Shown in pieces: positions 1 to 13,354 of a DNA stretch of 64,000 nt. A model generated the notes under the pieces. That model saw only the letters and a list, made by a program, of their open reading frames with translations. It was not told the DNA's origin and did no database searches. The DNA comes from Stichopus chloronotus (Eukaryota > Echinodermata > Holothuroidea > Aspidochirotida > Stichopodidae). The stretch is taken from positions 17,901,111-17,965,110 of the forward strand of contig CM037836.1 of assembly GCA_021234535.1 (NCBI GenBank). Direction: 5' to 3'. The position numbers and the translations under genes are program-made. The first letter of the stretch is position 1. Every line of letters starts with the position of its first letter.

Positions 1-3000
1 AACAGTACCCTTAGTTATTTGCGTTTATCAGAGGTCATCATAGTAATACCTATTAAACTTTATTGAAAAAAAAATATATATAAAAAATATGGATATAAAA
101 GTCCAATTTCATGTACCAATGTGCCCATGCGAACACTTCTTCGTATGCCCTTAATACATTGCTTGATTCTCAAAACTTCTCTTTTACTTTCCCTCCCCAG
201 CCCCAAATTTATTTTACTTGAACACTTTTCTCCGGTCTTCGTGGCATGCACTTGTTTCTTTCTCATCCGAGTACGGAAACCGACTGACAAAACTTCAGAT
301 GAAACAAAATTTCAGTGAGAACGATCATCCCCGTCATTATTACAGCCCACAAAAAGAGAGATAATTTGTTGCTGATCTGACAAAGCGAATCAAAATAACT
401 CGGTCACAGTGGTGTTTTATCTTTATTGTGAACTATCAGGCACGTATTGCATGTAAGCTTTGAAATGAACCAGAGATCGATAAGACGAAAGTGTCCACCG
501 CAATAAAAGAATGATCAGTGATAAGTTGGAATCTAGATTTTCAACGACTTTTGCCATTTGACACACTTTAAAGGGCAGGTGGGCCTCAACTGCTAGCAAT
601 TAATTAATTATTCACAATTGGAGAATGAGGTGGGGGCGGGGGGAGGATGTACGTATCTGAAACAATTCTTTCTACCATCATTTATAAAACTTACACAAGC
701 GCCTCTTCTCCATTTAGTTGACATGCAGTCACGACAGTAGTTTTTCGTGTTTTTTTTTACCTCTTGAAACCGTTAATAGCTTCGTCGCTAAGCTTCAGCT
801 CACATCACCTTTTCAGTGAAAGCCTTTAAGCCATAGATCTTTTAAAGTTGGTTTCCCCATTTCGTGGATCGATATGGCATCATTTCATCTTATTATAACC
901 ACTAAATGTCACTCCCCCGATTTGTTCTTACCTTTCACAGTCACTGACTCTCCCTCTGTGCCTATAAAGTGCATTTTATTAAGTGCAACAAGAATGTTCA
1001 CATTCTCTGCTTCTCTATTGCCTTAGTATGAAAGCAGAAACAACGATTTAAAGAACATTTGATCACAATTACAGGACTGATTCGAAGACAACGTTTGAAG
1101 GAAAACAAAAAACAATGAACCAATGAGGGCATATGGCTGTCCTCAACCTTTCCCTGCAGTCTGTAGAATATGGAAGTGACTGATCAATTGAATTGAAAAG
1201 TCAAATATTCTTCCGCATACGTGTGATTACTGGTACTTAAATGTCAGAAATTTGTTGCTTTTTATAAAAAATTCAAGTCAAATCCGAAGAGCAATCAAAA
1301 CAGTGGATTTCTAATTTAAGACAATTAAAAAACCATCGATGGATTGATTCCACCTTTATTTAAGCCACGGCACGTAATGACATTTGAAGCAATTGTAAAA
1401 TCAATGTACAGTGCAACAAGGACCTTTTTTAAACTTCTAAACTTGAATGCAATAGAAGTAAGTAATTTGCTTTACCCATCGAAACATTGGCGTTCCTTCT
1501 GACTTACTGGTGTAACGTTATGTGCACTCTAAGATTATTAAATAATTCGAAACGAATTTAAAATGTTACTAGGCCTAGTATTAAACGAGAAAGAAAAACG
1601 CTTTCAAACAAATGAAGTTGAACGATAATGGAATCCATAACACAAACATATGTAAAGGAAAAATCTATTTCATTCCCCATTTTTCTGTTTTTAGTCTATT
1701 ACGTTAAAGGATCGTCTAATGAATAGCATGAAAAAGTCAACTATTATTGAGAACTCCTTCGACTTGTGTGATCGATACCACAGACTGAAATGCGGAAGTG
1801 ACGTCTGAGCTGCTCGATTTTATGAGACGATCTGTCACCTTTAATCATGGGGCTGAATGGTTTAATTCAACGTTATTACCATTTCTAGCCGGATGGTATT
1901 ATTTAATTTCATATTGCACTCTGCTATATCAGTTCACTCTTTCATTGTCCAACTATGAATGTTGAAAAGGGATGGCATTTTGCCAACATCATAATATTTG
2001 TTTCTCAGTTGAGGAACCATTCGACGGTACAGGTATGGGTGCACCTATGCAGAGCTCCGTTGCTGTTTATTTTGTTATTGTCAAGATGACAGTTATCAAT
2101 TATGAGACTGATTTTCTTTGTCCTTGGTCACTGTGTTAACAAAATTTCCAAGAAACTGAGTTAATGTCAATCTTGACCGAATATATTAACCAATGAGGAG
2201 ACAACTTCCTGTGTAATGTGATCACTGTTTTGTGTGTATCCATGTAAGAATTACTCGGATAAGGGGGGCTGGGGAACTAATCACGTGGTAGGCAAAAACA
2301 ACAGGAGGACATGTGACCTAAAGTTCTGTGTAAAATGTACCATGTTGATTACCGTATACAATACATTGATAATGCTATCTCTAAATCCAAAAATAAAGTT
2401 CGTGAATGTCGAACATATGTGAACATTTTCCTAGCCCCTCGCCTCTCTATTTAAAATTCATCCATCTCGCTGTTTGATGTAAAAAGGACTCAAAATTGCG
2501 AGTTCGGTTGACATGTCGTTTCCCTATTTGCAGGGAGAGTTTTAAAAGTTTTTAAACAAGTGTTGACCTTGAGACATACACCTCTTGTTTGTTCGTGACG
2601 TCAACGTGACGTTGGTGATCTTTACACAGACGAAATGCTGAATTGCGTTACACTTCAATAAGTTTAGATAGAAAAATGTGGAAGAAAAAAGTACAGCTGT
2701 CTGCATTGCCTTGCTCCAAACAACTTACTAGAATAAAGATTCCAACAGTTTCAGGAGGGAAATCTTTATTGTTTGAAATATAAGTTTAAATTTTTGAGGC
2801 ATATTCTAAACCTATCCCAATATTTTATTTACAACGATTGAAAAAGAGCATTCTTCACGTGATGGACACATTTGATGGATAGCAGAGTGTTATCATAATG
2901 TTCATAATGTTGTCCGCTGCAGAATTGTTCATTTTTAATTTTAAATACATTTATGCATACCTGTTGTAGTTACGAATCCTACCTGTAAGATTTTCCTCTG

Positions 3001-3379
3001 TAGGTATTGGTAGTGAAAGATATATGGCTCTTTGTCATAAGATCAAAGGGAGAAACATGTTTTCAAAAAAATGAAAGTCCTCGCTCCATGTAAACAACGA
3101 TATTTTGAAATTACTAAAAATAGTTCCCCAGAGAGTCTCATTTAAATATCATAATGAGTAAATTTACGTCCCTTCAAACCCCTTCCACTAATGTCCACCA
3201 CCTCTACCCCAACAGATAAAACAAAGAAAGAAATAGCGGTATGCTGGGTACACTGTACTTTATACTATTATAAAACAGGATCCAAGTCAGGGGATGCCTC
3301 CATAGCAGCCTCCCTCAATCTCAGTATGGGGGGGGGGGGGGGTTATATTTATGGTCACTTGTTTGTATACTTGACGCAA

Positions 3380-3885
3380 TTCATAACAAGCTTCAAAGGT
3401 ACATTGAAACGCGCGCCTTCTTAACAGATGGCGCTAGAACGTAATTGCTACTAGAGTCTTAGCGCAAGCGTTACCGCAAATGGAGGGTAAAAGAAACTTG
3501 TGAAGGTAGGGGGTGCAAAAATCTCGGCGTAGAGTGAAATCGATCGCGACAAGCGAGCTTAGCGAGTGGGGTCTAGGGTTCCGTCTTAGGGCAACTGATG
3601 GAGTCTAGGGGCAAAGCCCCGGTGGGGTCCGGGGAAGCAAAACCCGCAAACTCTGATATTTTAGCACATCTCTTGGTGAAATATGGAGTTTCAGAATAGA
3701 TATATATTTGTTCAAAGTACACCATTAAACGCAAAGATTTCATACGATTTGAAGGATTTTTGCTATTCCTTCAAATTGCCAATACGATTACTTAGAACCC
3801 CTGTCCATTGGCAAGTCCCTGGTGAAGGTCTAGGGGGCGAAGTCCCTGGGAGCTCTGAAGTTTTAGCATATCTCTAGGTGAAAAA
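3380..3885. repeat. GC-rich dispersed module, at least two copies
   Basis: GGGGCAAAGCCCC at 3608-3620 and GGGGGCGAAGTCCC at 3834-3847 are each followed by CTCTGA-like and TTTTAGCAYATCTCT sequence. The reverse complement of 26480-26580, inside the transposon at 25.9 kb, is homologous. A diverged copy is at 10560-10620. The module's boundaries are uncertain. Confidence 0.5.
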
Positions 3886-5643
3886 TTAATTCTCAGTTTA
3901 GTATACTTCAGCGTATCTATAAGTTAAAATTAAGTCTAATTGACTTATTAGAACAGAGAGGTAATGGTAAAATTATGTCTATATAAACAGAGAATAGACA
4001 TCATGATATGCATGTATGTATTTGTTAGGTCACGTCAGCCGAAATGAGTGGGCAATGGGGGGATGGACGGGCAAAGTTTCTGAATGGATGGACAAATTTC
4101 CCATCCCAATTCCCCCTCCCCATCCTCATGGTGCCGCCACTGCCGCCAGCTTGCAGACGCAACAAATACATACCTACCACCTAAATTATAAATCTTTTTT
4201 TATTGTTCAAATATAAGGTAAAGAATATTGTTCTCACGTTATTATCTACGTCATATTCCACTTCACTGTCGATTTCTCCCTGTCTGCTGCAGTCTTCATT
4301 AAGGCTGTCTTACACGTACAGTTTGTGTCAAAATATCTCGCCAGATAAACATTTGCTCACCGCACTATACTATATTTGACTTGCAACGAATGTAATGTTC
4401 CGTTTGTCGACTTTTGTTTAACTTCCATTTGCTATTTGCGCTCTTTAGAAGCTTCCGTTCCTTTTGTCTTATATGTTAACATTTTCTTTTATTCACTTTT
4501 TTTTCTTTAGAATTTCTTTCATAAAGAAAGAAGCAAATTCAAGGAGAATAGAAATAGGTAATTGACACACATTTGTGACGTATGTTACGTGCCCAGAATC
4601 ATCGTTTTATCACGCCCGGAGGATTGGAATCCAAATATTGCAAATTTAGGGTACTGTTTGTCTATACCTTTTAAAATTGTTGGGAAACTTGAAGAGTTGC
4701 CTAAACAGTCGACAGTTGGTTGCTGACGCGAGCAAATACTTCCAAACATTTGTCTAGCAACATCTGGATGTTCTATCACTGTCGTTACCTGAGTTGGCAA
4801 ATTTGCGTCCAAAAAGCAAGGAAAGCAAAAGAAAAAAAAATGAAACAGAGGGCGATTCTCCAAGCTTTGATTTACCTCAAATTGTGAATGGATACACGTA
4901 ACAAACTTTCAAGCGTGGGAGTCTTAAAAGCTTTAATTAAAAAAAGTTAAAATTCTTCAGCATCGAATTCCTCGTCCATATGAAAAGAAACTTTTGAGCA
5001 CAAGACTTTTTTTTTGATCGGTACTATCAGATTTGACAAGAAAATACACCATCCTCACAGTATTGATTGATGTGAGTCTATGGATGTGAGGTTAACGCTC
5101 GGACAAACTTTGACATCATCAGAGCCAGCTTGACTTTATGCAGACTGTTACCCACTGGTGACCTGCTCAGTGAACTTTAACCCTCGTGAAAACAGTTAAG
5201 GATCATCAATACACAAGGGAAATGCTTCATATGTAGTTTGTGGTTTGACCGTTGATAGCTTCTTCCGATTTGTCGGTACAAGTTTTTTTTACAAGTACAT
5301 CCACTCTTGGTGGTACTCAATGAGGATCCTTTAAAGAAAACAAAAGGTTGCTTGAGGAAGAACCTGTGTCCGTTTCTTTTATTGTTTACCCTGGTTATGA
5401 GTGTCTCATTTGTGACTGATTTTGGTAACAGTCTAGGCCAGGCCCGTAGCCAGGGGGGCGGGGTCGGAGCGTTCGAATGACCCACCCCAACTTGAGGAAG
5501 GTCCATTTTTCCAGCCCTGTGTTTGAAGGGTCAGCTATGAAATATTTTTTATCTTGACATATTACAGCCGAATTTCCGTTCCCTTTTAGCAGGAAGATAA
5601 AACCTTTCCACTTATGTCATAAAATGTGTACAGGCCCAAACTG

Positions 5644-5692
5644 ACCACAATATCTCATCACCACATACATATACTATGTGGGGTGATGAGAT
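5644..5692. mobile_element. Isolated terminal hairpin of the ACAATATCTCAT family
   Basis: CCACAATATCTCATCACC precedes a near-perfect stem: 5652-5667 pairs with 5677-5692 (ATCTCATCACCACATA against its complement). The sequence just before the stem matches those at 12836 and 63457. No tandem core was recognised upstream, so this is probably a truncated copy. Confidence 0.5.
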
Positions 5693-7730
5693 AATAAGCT
5701 CAAAAACGCGCATGTATGGTTATGTCATTGTGGCCATGGATATCATTGAACATCCCAGGCTAGTGATCTTGGTGGTCGGTACTTAATTATTCGCACTCTT
5801 CTATTACAGTGGGTAGTTTGGTATTTATACTTGAAAATTAAACTATTTTCGTTGTTTCTTCAGCTTTCAATGTACTCTGAATTAGAGCTTCTTTGGAATA
5901 AAGTTTACTTCAGAAACATTCCGTTTCATCACATACATCACACCATGATGGAAACAGGTACTTTATATAATTAAGCAAGCAAATATCTGTGTCACTTCCA
6001 TAGTTGCTTAAATATTATTTAAAGGACCCGGATAAGTGTGTGTGTTTGCTTGTGACGGGAGGGGGATTTCCTCTCAGCACCTCCACATGAAGAATAACAA
6101 ACACTGGAAAATTCTTATAATGTTAGTCTGGGAGATATTGGAGGGTGCTTTTTTAACCTTTTCCAAACTCATCCATGCTTCTTCACAACGCTACTATCAA
6201 ATACACGACCCTCGTATGTCATATACTCCTGGTGAATACCTAGGGGACATTCCCCCTTCCCATCTCTTCGTTTCGCCACAACGACAAGGTTTAATCAATA
6301 TGACGTCAAACTAGTTCAGAGGGGTTAGAAAAACGGACTTAGCCGATAGCAATTGCAAGGTTGGTCATGCTCACTCCGAGAGAGCAGGTTATCCTGCAAA
6401 CATGAAACTTCACAGATGGCACCGCCATATATATAGGACAAGAACATTATCAAACAATAAAGCGAAGTGGTTCAGTTTTTGATGCGTTCTATAGAACTAG
6501 CTCAGTCTGAGGGGAGGGGAGGGGGTAAGAGGAAAGTAAAAGAAAAAGAGGAAAAATAAAGAAAAGCTAGGAAGGCAAAGTAATAGGGAAAGGAAACTGC
6601 AAACTTGCGTACTTTTAGCTGTGATTGAAGATTGTGTGGCCTATAGTCAGCCTTCAGAATTCAAGCGAGTTGCATATTTTAGCCTATTTCATTTCTTTAT
6701 GATTAGAAATGTGCAATTTCATCACAAATGTTTTACTTGCTGAACCTGGAAGGCGATTTCTGGCGATCTACGTTATTTTTTTCGAGTTATTCAAATGATA
6801 CGTCCCTCCGTCTGCTTGTTCATCCCAAAGTGGAAATCGTTTTGCCAGAATTAAGTTCTTGCCAGTTTGTTCCTTTGAATGCATCCACCGACCTAAAACA
6901 ACACTGCGAAATTTAAAACGGAATAGCCAAAAAGTGGATGAAAAAAAAAGGAGAAGGGGGGGGGGGGACACATGAAGGTGGCACAGAACAAGAGATAAAA
7001 CATGAAATGGAAATTCCACACGGTGTATATTACTAGCCACCGTTAATACAGGACCGCAAAATGAGAAATAAAACAGCCGGAAAGTAGTGGATATGCTAGG
7101 AAACCATAAATGAAGCATAAGGCTAGAGGTAAATATTAAATGAAAACTCAAGTATATGAACGAAGTTACAAAACTAGGGAAAATACAGGCAGTCACATCA
7201 AACTGAAGTACTATACACCTCTATTCCAATTAATAAATGTCTCTTTCTAATTATGCGACATCATTTTTTTCTTGAATTGCTTGAATTTTGCACCAGAAAT
7301 ACTTGAATGCAGTACTGATATTTACCAACATCATATGAAAAATGCTTTCAAGAGAAATGAGAACAGAATTGCAAGATTTTGATGATTTTCAAAATAAAAT
7401 CGACTGTTTATTTCCTTTAAAGCATGAATGAAAAGCATAGCAGGTCAATAATTAAATGAACCTTTGTTAGTAAAATGGAGTAGAATGCAGGAGTTTGGAT
7501 GTACGTTCAGTCATCTAAAATTCAATTTGATAACCCTGAAACAAAATCTAAAAGAATTTTAATTCTTCCTTTTCACACAATCAAGGACCTAGTTTAGTTG
7601 AATGGGTAAGCTGCCAACTGGTTAGAAGAAGAAGAGGCTTTCTGCTAGCGAACCGTAGCAGAGCTGATATCCACTCAAAGGGATTACGGCTTTTCACCAA
7701 GTTAAAAATGTGTTTTTTGTTTACTTTCCT

Positions 7731-8350
7731 ACGGTGGCCATAAGGTGACATGCGAGATGTTTAATTATCTTGCCAGGATAACTCAACTTCGCAATAGTTT
7801 GCGGCATTTTTGTCGAGTTGATGACTTTAACTCACACTACATCATGACAAAATTAAGCAAACTGTCGTGATGTCGAGATAGGTGTAACTCGACAACACGA
7901 CAATTTGCAGAATTTTGTCGAGTTGACGACTTACAGTAACTCAACATCACGACAAAATTAAGCAAACTGTCGTGATGTCGAGGTAGGTGTAGTCTTGACA
8001 CAAAAGTGCAACCGTATCACATACAAACATGCAAAATACCATACCGCTGCACATCTCATGCATGATCGTGTGTGCCAAATGCCTCAAACTCTCACGTTGT
8101 CGGGTTATACTTCTTTCATCACAACAGTTTGCTTGTCGAGTTACACCTATCTCGACATCACAGCAGTTTCCTTCGTTTGGTCGTGATGTTGACTTACACC
8201 TATCTCGAAGTCACGACAGTTTGCTTAATTTTGTCATGATGACGTGTTAGTTTAAGTCATCAACTCGACCAAAATGCCGCAAACTGTCGCGATGTTGAGT
8301 TATTCCGGCAAGATAATTAAACATCTTGCATGTCACCTTATGGCCACCGT
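7731..8350. mobile_element. 620-bp inverted-repeat transposon (MITE/foldback) with 8-bp TSD
   Basis: Ends are ACGGTGGCCATAAGGTGACA and its reverse complement, flanked by the direct repeat ACTTTCCT at 7723-7730 and 8351-8358. The inverted arms run inward for well over 150 bp with few mismatches, and sub-blocks (CGACATCACGACAGTTTGC and relatives) are repeated inside each arm. No transposase frame is present, so it is non-autonomous. The 8-bp duplication fits hAT-like or other 8-bp-TSD superfamilies. Confidence 0.88.
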
Positions 8351-8358
8351 ACTTTCCT

Positions 8359-11300
8359 GTACAACACGCTCATACCGGAAGGGCGCTTTGTCATAATTTC
8401 AAACAAAAGGTGGATGATGTGACAATGCTCACTTAGTGAATGTGTGTGGTTGATGCAACTCATGCTGTGAACCCGGTGGCCAGTCATAAAAGACAGACTC
8501 AAAATGACATAGTAGAAAAAACAAGAAAAACATAAGCAAAGAGATATGGAGACAAAAAAAATGGAAATGAATTGGAAGAGAAGGTAAAGAAAATGCGATC
8601 TTGAGTACTTTAAGCGCCCTTCATATCGATTGATGAATGATGTAGTAACTAGCCTTATTCAGCCTTTGTAATTCAATCAACTACTGCAGCCTTTATCATG
8701 AAATAGACACATTTTATTGCTCTTTTATAGAGGAAAACTTTAAATAATGTGAGGGAAATGGTTTTTCATCCAAGAAAATACTTCCTGGAGCTTACTTGCT
8801 GCATAAGCCCGGGGATTTCAGCGTACTTACATAAATTTTATCTTGTACGCTGTGGGCCAGCTGATGGTGGGACTCTGCTGAGATAGCCTTCCTACAATTC
8901 GCAGTCCATTCCTAGTTCAAAATTCTGTGTGCGCACTGCAGCAGAGGCATACTGTACTTTCATATCACACTGCATCACACTCATTGATGCCCCCTCTTTT
9001 TTAATGGACCAGACCCGGCCAGAATAAATTTCAACAACGTCCTGGTAGGGGCACGTTTAGTGTGCGCGTCTACTCTCGGCGCCAGCTAATGGTGGCGCTC
9101 ATTTAGATGGTCATGACGGCACTCACTGTGCACCACCACCCTTCCAATATACATATATTTTTCTGTCCCGTCTGCTTGCAGTAAGTTGAAGAGCATTGGC
9201 GTGGCAAGGGAATACTGGGTATCTATTATACAGCTTCTCTAAAAAAGTATTTTCGACCCCTCTGACCGAAACTGCTAGCTCCACCACTTTTTAGGGTGAA
9301 CTTGCAAAGGGATTGGGGGTGGTATATGACGAGACCACCGTAAATCATTCCAAATACGATCCTGACAGGGCTAATACGTCATCAAGCATCTTCCAAGCAA
9401 TAATGAAAGGTCAAGTAACTCTAAACCAGTGGCGTTACCAGGGGGGGGGGGCAATTGGCAGGAGTCCCCCGTTGAATGTCTTGCACCCCATTTGCCCCCC
9501 CCCCCCTCCTCCAATGAAATTCGAAGGTAACAAAACACAGGCCAAAATTTGTATAAGACAAGAACTTCCCAACTGTCATTGAAAGTACGTATTTTTAGCA
9601 TTTGCATGGAAAAGGGTTACTGACAATAGAGGAGCTTTGAAATCTTTATATGACACAAGCTGAAAACTTCACAAACGTATAGGCATAGTAGGCCACAGGT
9701 GCAATGCAGCCAAAGATTGACCATCATGAGGAACGTGCAACGCAGTGACGTAGTGGTGAACGTGAACCTTTACGACCAGCCTATACTACAACTCAAGCAG
9801 GTTCCTCTTTGGCATGCAGCATAGATAATGATTACATGTTGATATTCATCAGTGAATTATAAACCTATGGAATTCATATATCATCCCCTCTACGACATTC
9901 GTAGTGGAAATGTAAATTTCCGAACCTGTGTTCACAAAAAAAAATAAAGAAAACGTTAGCTGGAATTCACAATGGCAGAGAGACTGGGAAGTGCCATTTG
10001 CTGCAATCTGAGAGGTATATTTTATCCAAAAATTTTCTCTGTGCGCTACGCACCAACCGATGGTGGCGCTCCGATTAGATAGTGTCATTCCTGCTTGCCT
10101 CCACTTCCAGCCTTTGCCCCCTCAGCCCCCCCCCCCCTCAATGAAAAAGTCTGGCTACGTCACTGCTCTGAAACGTGCATTAAACGTAGGATAATGCACG
10201 GTTACCTGACTGAAATGGGCCAATAGGAATAATTGTGGATTCTTACCAATAATGTGGGAACATGCTCTAAGTGGGGAACAATGTGACGGATTCAAAAACT
10301 TTATTGAACTCGTTTATCCACTGTGGTAGAATCTTTGTATGTTTTGGAAAAGCCTATAACACTGAAGGACATCCTTCGTTTCTAGTGATTATCATAGTAC
10401 TATGTTCCAGCAGATGTTACTGTGACAATAGACATAGCCGACAGAAGATGTAATTAATGGGGGGGGGGGGGGGGTGACGCCGTAAGGTGTCATGGATTTG
10501 AACTTGAAGGCTGGAGTCCAGGGGACCGCTTAATGATCCTGCTGTGGCCCATTGAAAAATGTCTGTAGTTGCTCCAGGGGCAAAGCCCTTGAATCTCCGA
10601 AATTGTAGACACTTTAAGGGTTAATGGGAGCTAAATGTGAAGATAATTTTGTTATTTTGACGACGGCAAGAACGTGAATCAATGGTTTGACCTTTTCAGG
10701 AGATCTTAACGTTACTCGATTTTCACTGTTTGTTTGAATCCAGATAGAGATCCAGATAATGAAGAAAAATTTAAAGCCAGAGGAAGATTTTCCTTGTGGA
10801 TGGGGAAAGGGAAAGGGGCCGGGAAGTGGGGTGGTTGGGTGGGAAGACACTTTGAGCGGAAACTCGACACGACCTCCCCCGATTAAATACATTGTTTTTA
10901 TAGCTCACTGACTTACGCAAGTCAGGAAAGTTAAAATCTGTTTTAAATTAAATTCGCTAGTTATAAGGAGCTGTCGAATGTTGGCCTCAGCACGCCTTGC
11001 GTCACACGACTGATCACGTTTGTGTACGATAACTTACCTTTAGTCTCGCACATTAAATATACCTATCACATGACTGGTTTTGTGTGGTATGGGCAGTATT
11101 AGCAGGTAAATGTCAAGTTGATGGTGTAATTCAGGTGTGATCATTTTGAACCTTGAATTGATTATCTAAGTAATGGAAGAAAGAAAAAACAAGAGGGCAA
11201 TCCAAGGGTTGCATCTCATCCCTATCTTTGTCAATAACCATTTGCTCTTTTACACGAATGTATTATTGTCGATCGAGCGTTTGATCGAACACCAGCGTTT

Positions 11301-11935
11301 TACATTACATACAGTACATAAGTACACGTAGCTAGACGCAGCATTCTTGGCCATGGATGGGTAAGGAACGCACAAGTGATGTGTGAATGGAGAAGTCACG
11401 TGCGCGTCAAAGTACATATTCCCATGTAGATCGCGTGTGCGTCAACTTGTAATTCTTTGATTTCCTTTGTTACCCACATTAGCGCGCCACTCCTCCGCGA
11501 TCCGGGCGTTTTGAAATAGTTCTAAGAAACACATCACAATCATTTGTATAACTCAGTTTCTTTTCCCCCAAAACGCACCGTAAACCACTCATTTAAGAGT
11601 TAAATCATAATGAGTATGGGTATTACCAAAAGCATGGGAAATGACATTGTTATTAAATATAATCGCTCAGTCCAAACATGGTTGCATAGGTTGAACTTTT
11701 AAGTCACATTGTATGCAAAGACAAAGATCTAATAAGTTATGTTGCATCTTGTACTAACAGAACCTATCGTACTGTAGCATGCGCCCTATTGATCTATGAC
11801 GTCACCGATCGCGTGAACACTACATATCATAATCAGGTACCTAACGACCAAGTTTGAAGTTCATTAAACGTACTGTCTAGAAGGAAATCGCGACACACTT
11901 TTTCCAAGCAATTTAGAAATTTGACCTGTGACATG
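8359..11935. other. Intergenic between mobile elements
   Basis: Apart from the element at 9427-10165, I see the recurring GATGGTGGCGCTC-type motif (8865, 9090, 10058) and a 14-16-nt poly-G run near 10460. No coding exon was found. Confidence 0.5.
9427..10165. mobile_element. hAT-like non-autonomous element, CAGTGGCG terminus, imperfect 8-bp TSD
   Basis: Left end CAGTGGCGTTACCAGG, right end reverse complement CAGTGACGTAGCCAGAC. Flanks are CTCTAAAC (9419-9426) and CTCTGAAA (10166-10173), matching at six of eight positions. The interior has G/C homopolymers and no transposase. Confidence 0.6.
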
Positions 11936-12876
11936 TGACCTTTGACCTCCGACTTAAAATTTGACGGGAGACAAAACTTCAGACCATGCGTCACCTATCT
12001 ACCAACTTTAACCCTCAATGGCTTTGCAATCTAGGAGGAGTTGCAGAAGCAAACTTTTTGGTGTCAAATTTGACCTTCGACCCCTGAACTTGACCTTTGA
12101 CCTCAAAACACATACAAACATAATTTTTAGATAAAATCTTCTACACTGGTTATACATTTGGGAGGTCCCATGCAAATACCCACTTTGGATTAAGAAAACA
12201 GCAAAAATAAGATTTTCACTCATTTGACCTTTGACCTTAAATCTTGACGGGAGGCACAACTTTAGACCATGGGTTACCTATCTACCAACTTTGATCCTAA
12301 ATGGCTGTGAGGTCTAGGAGGAGTTGCAGAAGCAAACTTTTTGGTGTCAAATTTGACCTACGACCCCTGAACTTGACCTTTGACCTCAAAACACATACAA
12401 ACATAATTTTTAGATAAAACCTTGTATACCGGTCATATATTTGGAGGTCGCATGTAAATAACCATTTTGAATTAAGAAAACAGCAAAAATGAGATTTTCA
12501 CTAATTTGACGTTAAATTTTGATGGTAGACACAACTTCAGACCATGGGTCATCTGTCAACTAACTTTGACCCTCATTGACTTTGCGGTGCAGGAGGAGTG
12601 ACGGACGGACGGACGGACGGAAACCTTTGAAATTGGAATTTTCTTTTTGCACACACACACATATCTTCACACATTTGACCCCAACCATATGGGTCTTCCA
12701 GGCCACCTGAAGTACCACACCAGGTTAGATCTCCATGTCTCAATCTCATATATCAACCATTCATAATGTTACCATGGCAACTGTTGCTTTGACAACTGAG
12801 AGAGCCTTTATACCCTCTAACGTCCCAAAGCAACCACAATATCTCATCCCGTACATTACATGTAAAGGAATGAGAT
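11936..12876. mobile_element. Tandem-core element (about 286-bp units) with terminal hairpin
   Basis: About 2.3 copies of a unit of roughly 286 bp, recognisable by GGAGTTGCAGAAGCAAAC and CTTGACCTTTGACCTCAAAA, starting near 11950, 12238 and 12515. A GACG-rich run (12600-12621), a unique tail and a terminal inverted pair (ATCTCAT 12841-12847, ATGAGAT 12870-12876) follow. This layout matches 'pearl'/Helentron-type non-autonomous elements; the family assignment is inference. Confidence 0.65.
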
Positions 12877-13327
12877 AAACATACAATTTCAGATCACCCA
12901 GTTGACCTATCTTACTGGCCTGACAGAAATTCAAGTATTACATTTCAAGTCATTTATTTTATGGCGGGCAGGTCCCTCCCCCCCCCCCCTAAAAAAATAT
13001 TGGAGGTCCCCTTCATCTGCTCGGTTTTGCCGCCTATGCTGGGATTAAGTTTACATGGTAGGCTACTGTTTGGCTGTTTATTTTTTATTTTTCTTTTAAA
13101 GAATTTTCGCGTTCCATAGGTCCTGATCATCAGCACCAGCTCAGGAATGCACTGTACTACTATACTCGCTATCGGATCGGAGACTTGAACTACTGTACTT
13201 ACTGTACAGGTTCATTGTAAAGTCAGACTGTCAAATAGTACAGTGCACACACTAAACTTCGCGCACTGCCAAATCTCGCGAACACTATTAGTCCCTGGAC
13301 CTTGCGATATCCCACCTTAAACTTCTC

Positions 13328-13354
13328 ATGGTCCAAATGAAAATATGTCTTTAG
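13328..13354 (+). promoter_or_regulatory. Short upstream ORF overlapping the PRCC start codon
   Basis: An ATG at 13328 opens an eight-codon frame that ends in TAG at 13352-13354. It runs across the PRCC start at 13345 in another frame. It matters only if transcription starts upstream of 13328, which the sequence does not show. Confidence 0.4.

Larger units (their letters stand above)
1..7722. other. Intergenic, no supported gene
   Basis: Only short chance frames are present. Recognisable items are a hairpin end at 5644-5692, the GC-rich module at 3380-3885, a CCCGTAGCCAGGGGGGCGGGG transposon-terminus-like motif at 5442-5462, and poly-G runs near 3331 and 6957. Confidence 0.6.

Noticed and set aside
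6768..7196. 142-codon minus-strand frame
   Set aside because: Hydrophobic, Ser/Phe-rich, spans a poly-G/poly-A tract, and has no splice or family support.
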